Shown here: positions 24,430-33,200 of the stretch, one piece after another
How positions within the stretch are numbered: the first letter of the stretch is position 1
How the letters are laid out: each line of letters starts with the position of its first letter
From: Actinostola sp. cb2023
Taxonomy: Eukaryota > Cnidaria > Anthozoa > Actiniaria > Actinostolidae
Assembly: GCA_033675265.1 (NCBI GenBank)
Contig: JAUJYZ010000373.1
Location: 15,001 to 79,000 of the forward strand
Length of the DNA: 64,000 nt
Reading direction: 5' to 3'
Position numbers and translations under genes: made by a program
Notes under the pieces: model-generated
Told to the model about the DNA's origin: nothing
Seen by the model: the letters and a program-made list of their open reading frames with translations, nothing else
The model's database searches: none

Positions 24430-25298
24430 TCTACTAAACTACTGTTCATTGCTAGGTTGTATATTGATGTGTTTTGTATATTGTAGAATGCATGGACTAT
24501 GCTCTACTAAACTACTGTTCATTGCTAGGTTGGATATTGATGTGTTTTGTATATTGTAGAATGCATGGACTATGCTCTACTAAACTACTGTTCATTGCTA
24601 GGTTGTACATGTATATTGATGTGTTTTGTATATTGTACAATGCATGGACTATGCTCTACTAAACTACTGTTCATTGCTAGGTTGTATATTGATGTGTTTG
24701 TACAATGCATGGACTATGCTCTACTAAACTACTGTTCATTGCTTGGTTGGATATTGATGTGTTTTGTATATTGTAGAATGCATGGACTATGCTCTACTAA
24801 ACTACTGTTCATTGCTAGGTTGTATATTGTACAATGCATGGACTATGCTCTACTAAACTACTGTTCATTGCTAGGTTGGATATTGATGTGTTTGTACAAT
24901 GCATGGACTATGCTCTACTAAACTACTGTTCATTGCTAGGTTGTATATTGTACAATGCATGGACTATGCTCTACTAAACTACTGTTCATTGCTTGGTTGG
25001 ATATTGATGTGTTTTGTATATTGTAGAATGCATGGACTATGCTCTACTAAACTACTGTTCATTGCTAGGTTGGATATTGTACAATGCATGGACTATGCTC
25101 TACTAAACTACTGTTCATTGCTTGGTTGGATATTGTACAATGCATGGACTATGCTCTACTAAACTACTGTTCATTGCTAGGTTGGAAAGAACAAATGAAT
25201 GAAAAAATAAACAAACAAGTGAAAGAAGGAAACAATGACAAGAAGGAGTGAGGGATGAAAAGATGCAACCAGCACATGCATTCACTTCAAGTCTTTAC

Positions 25299-25565
25299 CT
25301 TGGACATAACTTCATCAAAAAGCTCATCATCATCCATGGGGTCATTGGCATCATCCATGGGGTCTATGGTATCATTGGCATCATCCATGGGGTTTATGGT
25401 ATCATTGGCATCATCCATGGGGTCTATGGTATCATTGGCAATGTGATCATCCATGGAGTCTATGATATCATTGGCATCATCCATGGAGTCTATGGTATCA
25501 TTGTCACTTTCATCAAGCACTTCCAGACATGAAGGCGAGGAAGGGGATATAGTTGGTGTGTTGCC
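25299..25565 (-). CDS. WRN: Acidic-repeat exon of the WRN-like gene
   Basis: This 267-nt exon (89 codons, phase 0 in and out) has a clean acceptor, TTTCAG|GGC, and donor, AAG|GTAAAG. After a Ser/Pro-rich start (TPTISPSSPSC) it contains about six copies of a ten-residue acidic unit of the type DPMDDANDTI, then DDDELFDEVMSK. The 30-nt unit keeps the frame. Vertebrate WRN also has a duplicated acidic stretch between exonuclease and helicase, so position and composition agree, although the sequence itself is not conserved. The ATG-rich opposite strand (IIGIIHGVYG) is a shadow frame. Confidence 0.8.
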
Positions 25566-26199
25566 CTGAAAGTACAAATTAACGTTTAATGTTTAAAATA
25601 TGTTGCTACCTGCATAGAAACTGACTATATCCATCTCTCATCTACAGAAGTTTGAAAACTATTTCCATGGTCCAGAAGAATAAATCATTGTATTTATAAC
25701 TGCATACATGTAGAATATCATAGAGTCGTTTTCATACATGTATGAGTGGGAAAGTTACCGCACAGTCACCGCACCGCGCCTTACTGTATTGAAAGAGCTT
25801 GATTGGATGAGATGCATCTGCATGCTTTTTGATTGGCTCAGAAAGGAAGCCATTTGAGTGTCACGTTACCATGGGTTTCCCACTCATACAAAAACCACTC
25901 TAATGAGCCATTAAGTCACTAAAATGCAACTTACATGTACCAGGCTCTCGCAATACAAAACAACAAAGTATCGATAGTGACAAAATACAGGTCCATTTAT
26001 ATCACTACCCTCCCACAAACAAACATGTGTCAAGTAAACATGTAACCAGCCTCAACCCTGGGGATGAATGAGAAGATCCTGGGAACGAAGTTGCCTTAAA
26101 TACATGTATCTGAGCACCACAAAGTTCCCCACAAAGTCAGAAGTACAATGTATGTACATTTCATTAATGTCCCATGTACTTTGTGTAGGAAACCTTGTG
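25566..26199. other. Intron 1 sequence without a clear feature
   Basis: AT-rich sequence with several ACATGTA palindromes. I see no exon or element ends. Two near-repeats of TTCATACATGTATGAGTGGG / CCCACTCATAC at about 25727 and 25878 may be ends of a small inverted-repeat element. Confidence 0.4.
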
Positions 26200-26610
26200 T
26201 ACCGTATTCACCGCAGTATCAGCCACACTCGCAGATAAGCCACACCCCGAGTTTGGCAACACAAATTTTGGGAAAAATAGTTTTTTTAATAAAATTAATA
26301 GAAGCCACACACTTAGTGGAATCTTACATTACATTACATTACATGCTTTAATTTGTGGACGTAAACTCTCAGAGAATACTTCAAAGGCTTACCAATAATT
26401 TTAGCTTTGTAATAGACTAATCATAAAGACACTTTTTCAATGGAACTCTTTACGACAAATCACGGTCCAATACAATCCTATGACTGATCCAAATGTTATG
26501 TTTGAGACACTTGATTGACACATTGTGTTAGCGCGTCAACCAACCCGCTCATCAATGAAAAACACACAGCAAACCATTAGGTGCATTGTAGTAAAACCGT
26601 TAGCTTTTTT
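26200..26610 (+). mobile_element. 5' fragment of the GTATAAGCCGCAC family
   Basis: It begins TACCGTATTCACCGCAGTAT and follows the left part of the 14006 element, including AGATAAGCCACACCCC, GAGTTTGGCAAC, TTTACGACAAATCACG and GAGACACTTGATTGACAC, with many substitutions. The right end is missing. Confidence 0.65.
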
Positions 26611-26658
26611 TACAAACTAGAGCCCAGGCCTGCACAAGCTACATGTATGAATGGAACG

Positions 26659-28327
26659 GGGTCATTCCACAGTAAGTCGTCTGTTGCGGAGACTACATTC
26701 AGAGACCTTTCCCATTACATATCTTGAAATCTAGACTGCATAGGAGATCCATTCCACTTTTGTATGGTGGATGTCTATTAGAGCTATGAACAAGAGTAGT
26801 GTGATTCACCCCTAATCAGATGATTGGAATGTCACACTAAGTTATATGGCTGTTGCGGAGACTACACAGAAAAATGTTTATTTTCGATACGTCACACTAA
26901 TGTGAAAAGTTCTCTGAATCTATGATAAATCTGAAATGTCTGTCTGCTTTACACTAAAGGGCGTTCTATCTAGCTTATATAAATACCAAAACATTTAACA
27001 TCTAGTCCTCATATTCCCATCATAACCCATAATTTTAAATGATGGTGCTGTTGCGGAGACTACGTTGCGGAGACTACATCAGGTACTTTGATTCAAATGC
27101 AGCAATAACAACAAGGACTAAGCAGTTAAAGAACAAATTTTGAAGTTTGAGCACAATGTGACAATATCATAAGCAAAATTCAATTACTATAATGAGTAAA
27201 AGACACAATGCAATCAAGTACATGTACAGATTCTGTCAATTTGCTCGATCCACCACACTACACATCAAGTAATCTGAATCTGGGATAATTTACAGTGTCT
27301 GTCTGTCTTAAACTTTATGGCATGCTATCTGATTTAATGTGATGCCAAACCATTTAACTTGTATGCATGTATTCCCATCACAATTAACAATTTTAAATGA
27401 TGGTGCTGTTGAGGAGACTACGTTGCGGAGACTACATCATGTAATAAAAATCACAATATTTCAGAAAGTGAAATTCACTGAGAAATATAGGCCTGACATG
27501 CCTTACAAAGTTGTAAAGCCAAATAAAATTACCCACAATACTCTAAAAATGTGAACTGCATATGCTCAGAAGTTTACTAGTGCCCAGTCTCCTACTATTG
27601 GTTGAGAATGGTAAACATGTAGTGCAAAGTGGTTGTACTACATGTAAGCCACAAAACAGTGGATTCTGCTGTATTTTGTTCTCACATACAGAGAAGACAT
27701 GAATCTAGAAATTTGCTATTATACTTTTATCAGTTTGGCTCAAATTATACCTGACATTTTAGATTGACCTCTCAAAAGTTGTAGTCTCCGCAACAAAATT
27801 GTAGTCTCCGCAACAGAAAAACAATTTGATTTTTTGCCCTTATGAGAAAAAATTCAGGACATGTTGATGTAGTACAACTTATCTCTAAGTGTAAATTAGA
27901 ACTTATCACACTTGGGTCAAAGTTCTTTCATTTGGTCACTCATAAACAAAACTTTAAGGTGTAAAAATGTTGCGGAGACTACAATTCACTATTGGAAGCC
28001 AAATACAGCATAGCTGTAACAGCACAGTCAACTTCAACCATGTGTTTTATAAAGTAGACCAGTATTAGAATATATCCAGTGGTTTTGCTAAAAGTTTCAG
28101 CTTTTAATTGTTTAGCAATCAAAAAAGATATTTGTAGTCTCCGCAACACTGATTTCATGATTTTTTATAATTCATTATAATTTATGCAGCAATGCCGACT
28201 TGTCAAAGTAAAACATCACTTGTAAAGTAAAGTTAAGCCTCTTAACTACATTTTAAAACATAATTTGAGTCAATTAAAGACATTTCAAAAACTGATCTTC
28301 AGGTATCACAATACTGTGGAATGACCC
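26659..28327. mobile_element. 1.67-kb element with ten GTTGCGGAGACTACA motifs, AACG duplication
   Basis: Ends GGGTCATTCCACAGTA and TACTGTGGAATGACCC are perfect 16-bp inverted repeats, and AACG flanks both sides. The pre-insertion site can be read from a related sequence near 61190. The 15-mer GTTGCGGAGACTACA, or a one-base variant, occurs at 26683, 26852, 27050, 27064, 27408 and 27422, inverted at 27780 and 27800, forward at 27969, and inverted at 28133. No transposase is visible. Such dispersed motifs could be transposase binding sites. Confidence 0.8.
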
Positions 28328-28450
28328 AACGCCTTCTCATTTTTTACATCTGCTCGAGCCGTTCGAACAAAACAAGGGATTTCTGGACGTGTTTTCGAAG
28401 GTAAATGGTGTAAAAATATCCATCAATTTTTCCCAAAACCATAGTGATCA
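28328..28450. repeat. Half of an older repeat split by the 1.67-kb element
   Basis: This piece, with 26605-26658, matches 61070-61225 in reverse complement (ACATCTGCTCGAGCCGTTCG, CAAGGGATTTCTGGACGTG, ATCCATCAATTTTTCCC). The 1.67-kb element sits between the halves. Confidence 0.65.
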
Positions 28451-29535
28451 AGAGCATTTTGGTATGTAATAGAATGGCAATCTATGTTCTGACCTGCTTT
28501 CAGGTCGTTTACTCAACTAACGGACCAGAAAATCTTTTTTTTTTTCGAATGACATGCTTTTCTCGCTCTTCCTGACCTGGGCTTTCTGTGGCCGGGAAGG
28601 ACTGGACACTTTAAGCCCATTTTAAGATTTGGCGTCTACCACAGGCAGTCCACGCCGAGTAAAAAAATAGGTACCCTATGGGTACATGTGTCTACTGCTA
28701 AAATATTTTTCTTCTTCTTTGTGACAGGGAATATAAATTATTCTTCCATATGATTTTGGGGAATTCATTCGAGCGAAGCGATGGCGTGACCTTTGGTTAA
28801 TGTTTAACTTTTGTACGTGTCGAGCTTTAAATATTCTTGTGTCGCTGCTGTGTCGCAGTAAATTTCAGTAAATATAAGTAATATAGCCTCCTGAAGGAGG
28901 CTACTGTAAATAGCACACGGAACTTAAACTTGTGTAAAACTGAAACTACCGTATAATGCTTAAATTGAGAAAAAGCAGTCAGGAAGGATGATTAGCCTTC
29001 CAAATTATTATTGTCTAATGAAGAATCGGCGAGATATCTCTTCGGTCTGTCGTGAGTATAGTTTGCGTTCGGGACAACAGCCATTCTTGTTGACATCGTC
29101 CTGTAACTTGAAATAGAACTCTAAAACCTTTCATTCAACCAACGTTGGATAGGTTAGATACAGATTGAAAGCCGTGGCAAGTCCAGGCTACATTTTGTGT
29201 ATTTGCTGTTCTGAAAACCCCGGGTTAAAACCATCCATGAGTAGGCCATGGCCATCGCCGATGAGTCTTATGCTATCACTTCTTTCTCGAATTGGTTCCG
29301 AAGGAAAATGCATTCGCTTCTTTCTCTGATTGGTTCCGAAGGCAAATACATTTCATTATTCTGATTTACTAAGCCAAAATGTTACTTACATATTTTTCGG
29401 AAAACCTGCACGATGACTATACTGTCTACTAGCGCATGCACAGTAGACACAAAAAGAAAATTACATGGTTACGTATGTGCCCCCAATAGTGGCTTGAAAA
29501 TATTGATTTCATTTTCTCGTTTTAAATATAAACTA
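28451..29535. other. Intron 1 sequence, nothing clear
   Basis: Single-copy-looking AT-rich DNA. Short local palindromes are present (for example CCTCCTGAAGGAGG near 28887). No exon with good homology or splice sites was found. Confidence 0.4.
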
Positions 29536-29851
29536 CTCTCTGCTTGATAGCACATGGGTGACATACTGTACATGTATTACACCTATTTCAAAAAAGGTTG
29601 TCGAGGACATCAGTCCATAGGCAATGGGTTATAGGTCGTTCCAAGACCGAACTGCATTATGGTAACATATTGAATAGACAAGTTTTTAATCGAATTGAAT
29701 GAAATATTTCTGGTATACATGCCATTCAAGCTGTTACCATAATGCAGTTCGGTCTTGCAACGACGTATAACCTATTGCCTATGGACTGATGTCCTCAACA
29801 ACCTTTTGGCTTTTTTGAAACTCTCTGCTTGATAGCACATGGGTGACATAC
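29536..29851. mobile_element. Foldback element between 31-bp direct repeats
   Basis: CTCTCTGCTTGATAGCACAT and eleven further bases are repeated directly at 29536 and 29821. Between them, 29590-29817 is a foldback with about 90-bp arms (AAAAAAGGTTGTCGAGGACA to its inverse). The direct repeats are much longer than a usual target duplication. Confidence 0.6.
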
Positions 29852-29935
29852 ATGTAGATAATGAGGACTTTTAACAGCTGATTGATACCAAGCAATTACT
29901 GAATTAGTGCAATACTTGCATGATGCCTTTCGTTC

Positions 29936-31210
29936 CATGCTCGAGGATCCAGCGGTTTTTGTCCGCGCTCCGAAGTCACCGGCCGAAACAACCCGCTGGA
30001 TAAATTACCTGCTATTACGAGTTCTGTGGCGTGATACGAATCTTGATTTTGATTGGCCCTCTTTTTGAGGGTAAAAAAGAGGGCCAATCAAAACTCGACC
30101 ATAATTTTCAAAGATAGCGTCCATGTTGACGGATGTTTTAAAGAAATGCATTTGCGTGATGCGATCGATCTCTAGTTCTTCCCCGGGATCGATTTCCTAA
30201 AGCCAGAACAGTTCATGGACCTTCATGGTTCTCGAAGCGTTTAATTATCGTTTTAAAAAAAAAGGATGATATGTATTTGCACAGCTACCGACAGGATATG
30301 GCAAAAGCTTGATATTTTTGCTAGTGATATCCGATCCTTAGCGCTGGTAAATGTGTTGTTTGAATTGGGAGGTCAGAAACGATTTGAATTAGCTACAAGT
30401 ACGTATACCGCCAACTGAAAGAATACGCACCACGAGTACAGAATACAGAGTTTTCAGCGTATATATCATTATGAACAATCTGGACTTCAGTTATCACTTC
30501 ATTTTTGACATTTCTTTAGGGTCTGAAATGCGAGCTATTCTTGGCTTTCACCTACGTCATCGAACATTTTCCCAGGACTTATATAGAACAAAACCTTCAT
30601 AGGCCGAAAGAGCAGCCAAAACCATATATCTCAGCCGAAGTTTTAGTTAAAAGAAGTTTTAGATACGAAGATATGAGCGATCCCTTATGCTCATAATTTA
30701 GTTAAAATGTATGGGTCCGCCATGTTGGTGTCGCATCGAGCGACACCAACATGGCGGCCAAATCACGAAGACTGAAAATCATGTTTAATTGCAAATACTT
30801 CAAGTTTTCAATAGCTATATTCATCAAAATAAAGTTACCCATCATCTACTAAGTTAAAATCGTTTTATTTCAAACGAATTTTCCTATTTCTATGGCTTTT
30901 GAAAATGCGTGACTGTATTGCGTGACAGAATTTGACTCGCAATAAAACGAAAACCAAACATCTAAATTACAAAATTATTTTGGTAAGAATTTTCTTATAA
31001 CGATATAAACAACATATCCAACAAACAGTTTTGTGAGGTGAATAGTTTGGATTTTAGCTTTTTGATGACGTCATGTGAAAGCCAAGAATACTAAATCCGC
31101 TTGAGAGCGTATCACGCCCCAGAACTCGTACTAGTAGGTAATTTATCCAGCGGGTTGTTTCGGCCGGTGACTTCGGCGCGCGGACAAAAACCGCTGGATC
31201 CTCGAGCATG
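29936..31210. mobile_element. 1.27-kb foldback element with a perfect central hairpin
   Basis: The left 110 bp (CATGCTCGAGGATCCAGCGG onward) is mirrored at the right end. In the middle, CCGCCATGTTGGTGTCGC and its complement (30717-30757) form a perfect 18-bp stem with loop ATCGA. No protein is encoded. Confidence 0.7.
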
Positions 31211-31263
31211 CTTTCGTTCATGTAGTAACTTAAGCTTACATACATGTAGTATTAAAGCCTTAT

Positions 31264-32215
31264 ATGATACTGTTTACTAATTACTCGGGCCCAGGCCGCA
31301 GGCCGCCCGAGTTAGAAAATGCGGATTTCGGTAGTAGTAGTAGTAGTTTTGTTCGGCTCCAAAATGACGAGTATGCGACGTATTTAATCGTATCCGGAGT
31401 TTCAAGATTACTCAGCAGATTTGAAAAGATAAACGAGAAACAGGACTCAAGTAGATTTTGAATCTTAGTTTTGAAAGCAGCTGTAGATCTTCAAGCTATT
31501 AAAAGGTCAGGATTCTAGTTCATCGTTCAATGACTAGAAGTGGTAAAAGGACTAGAAGCTCGCTTAAAATATATATTTTTTAAAACAAACGCGAGGCCGT
31601 TATCAGAACCATCTGACCTATGCAACCTCAAGACGTATCATGTTCGTACTCACCGGACTAATAGTCTCCCTCGTCACTCAACTGTCACTGATTGTCATGA
31701 CGTCAGAGAAATTATATTGTATTGAAGAAGATGTCCTTGTTTTATTCGACGTTCGAACCGTAACTCGAACCCGAACTCGATTCCAAACTCGACGTTTCGG
31801 GATCTGAAGCTAGAGAGGGGGCCTTTACACAAACTCATCAAAATCAAATCAATTGAACTCAAAGTCAAAAGGTAATCAAATGAACTCAAAGGCAAATCAA
31901 ATGAACTCGACACATACATGTATATACATAGTCTCCCTCGTCACGCAACTGTCAGTCATTGTCAGGTCTCTCCTCGCGCAGCTGACATTGTCCTTGTTCT
32001 TCAACCAACTGGCATTCATTTTCAAGTACTTCCTCGAACAACTGACATTTTCCTTTTCACAATGCCCGAGTGAACGCTCATTGAGCGTCTTGTTAAGCTT
32101 ACATTACATTAGGCTTAATTCTTACAACAATTGATGAATGCTCAGCATTCAGCAACCTGCATGTACATGTACTATGATATGACTGAATGACTAGTCATTT
32201 GTACATAAGCTTATA
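31264..32215. mobile_element. Composite fragments of ACTCGGGC-type and related elements
   Basis: ACTCGGGCCC/GCCCGAGT at about 31281-31312 and GTCTCCCTCGTCACTCAACT near 31667 and 31930 match parts of the 14006-16187 element in reverse order, including the CTTCTTCAATACAATAT block inverted. The state is fragmentary, with ends unresolved. Confidence 0.5.
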
Positions 32216-32266
32216 TCAGTCTTCAGTACGTCGTATCACGTGAACATTGGGCGCCGTAATACTCAC

Positions 32267-32428
32267 AGTATCTTGAATACTAAAGACTTGTTCATAGAGC
32301 TCACTGACACTTGTATCGATTGTACTAACAAGATGTTGACTGAGATCGGTGTCCCCTTCCTTCTCAAGACATTTCACGACTTGATTTAAACGACTTTCAG
32401 CTAAGGAGAGTTTTTCGATGACATTCAT
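32267..32428 (-). CDS. WRN: Proposed first coding exon of the WRN-like gene
   Basis: The frame begins at ATG 32428 (context ACACGATGA, with A at -3) and codes 54 residues, starting MNVIEKLSLAESRLNQ and ending YEQVFSIQDT. It stops at a strong donor, ACT|GTGAGT, in phase 0. Phase 0 is what the acidic exon at 25299-25565 needs. The residues look helical (leucine and charged), and I recognise no domain. Linking it to the helicase gene rests on strand, phase and order only, across a 6.7-kb intron full of mobile elements. It could instead be the first exon of another gene. The reading frame extends 13 codons upstream of the ATG without an in-frame ATG. Confidence 0.55.
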
Positions 32429-32460
32429 CGTGTTGTGTGTTGTGCTGACATTCCCGCCAT
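32425..32460 (-). promoter_or_regulatory. Short upstream ORF overlapping the proposed start codon
   Basis: An ATG at 32460 opens an 11-codon frame whose TGA (32427-32425) overlaps the proposed main ATG (32428-32426) as ATGA. A scanning ribosome would meet it first, so it could lower or reinitiate translation of the main frame. Its context has T at -3 and G at +4, which is only moderate. Confidence 0.35.
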
Positions 32461-32708
32461 TGAACACTACTAGGTACTAGGCCCACTCGTATCGTATTAC
32501 CACAGGGAGACCGTTTTCACATACCGCAGTAAACTGCCGCTACTGGCGCTTGATGTCAGATATACCATAGGCAGTCCAACCATTGCTTTTGAAGCTACTA
32601 AATAATCAAATCAAATTAAATGATATTTGCGTCTTTTTTGATGGGTTTCCTGTGGTAGAGCGCGCGTGCAATACGTATTGTCAGGTTCCCTGTGCTGAGT
32701 AACGTCCT

Positions 32709-32806
32709 ATGTTGGGATCCCTGTGCGCGTCCCGCAAGACAGCCCGCAGCAATGTGTATATTTATGTACTGCGGGACGCGCAGGACGCACACAGGAATCC
32801 CAACAT
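32709..32806. repeat. Imperfect inverted repeat upstream of the proposed first exon
   Basis: ATGTTGGGATCCCTGTGCGC and its near-complement at 32785-32806 flank a GCGTCCCGC/GCGGGACGC inner stem. It lies about 280 bp upstream of the proposed start, in what would be promoter sequence. No TATA box is evident. Confidence 0.5.
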
Positions 32807-32999
32807 CATACAGCTGATTCACAATACTCGCAAATGAAGCGCGAGGTATATATTTACACCAAATAAGCACGGATGTCAGTATAACAACCGAGAATCACCG
32901 GACAACTAAAAAAAATCGAATTTAATCTTCTTTCGCCATATCATTCCTTTCGATGACCTATTTTAGGGAAAAATACTAAAAAGTTCTGACAGCGATTCT

Positions 33000-33200
33000 T
33001 ATTACTCGGGCCCTTCCGAAGGAAGCCCGAGTTATAAAATGGGCTTTCTTGTTATTTTTTTTAATTATTTTTTTTCTCATGGTCACGGAATGAAGAAAAA
33101 ATGCGAAGAATGAAGAAAGAATGCGATGTGTTTGATCGTATCGAGTTTCAAGATTTCTCAGCATAGATCTTCAAGCTATTAAAGGTCAGGATTCTAGTTG
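33000..33200. mobile_element. Fragment of the ACTCGGGC family
   Basis: ATTACTCGGGCCCTTCCGAA, with the complement continuing to GCCCGAGTTAT, is the reverse complement of the piece at about 16040-16075, and the following sequence also matches. It is a dispersed element fragment. Confidence 0.5.

Larger units (their letters stand above)
20900..25185 (-). repeat. Fourth intronic minisatellite (about 56-75 bp units), split by a transposon
   Basis: Units contain GCATGGACTATGCTCTAC, TAAACTACTGTTCATTGC and TAGGTTG, with an optional ATATTGATGTGTTTTGTA segment that changes unit length. Roughly 13 units lie at 24430-25185 and three at 20900-21077. On the minus strand each unit has CCAACCTAG|CAATGAACAG, which looks like an acceptor, but I see no exon at either edge that matches. 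It fills intron 2 of the helicase gene starting about 110 nt past the exon 2 donor. The long plus-strand frames (YCSLLGWILM) are artefacts of the repeat. Confidence 0.85.
1163..32428 (-). other. WRN: Werner-type RecQ helicase gene, minus strand, 3' part missing
   Basis: This span joins the eight exons listed separately. The product is an ATP-dependent 3'-5' DNA helicase of the RecQ family, which acts in the nucleus on forks, D-loops and structured or repetitive DNA. The exons carry WRN-like signatures in the right order: [54 protein letters not shown] and YRVIYVTPEY. These resemble WRN more than BLM or RECQ5. Exit phases, first to last exon, are 0, 0, 1, 2, 1, 2, 2, 1, and each matches the next entry phase. 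Only motifs up to just before DEAH are present; the rest of the helicase, RQC and HRDC exons would lie left of position 1. No 3'-5' exonuclease domain was found upstream, so this may be an exonuclease-less form as in some invertebrates, or further 5' exons were missed. Family assignment is firm; the 5' end is tentative. Confidence 0.9.

Noticed and set aside
25248..25532. Plus-strand frame IIGIIHGVYGIIG
   Set aside because: It is the antisense of the acidic helicase exon, whose splice sites and phase support the minus strand.
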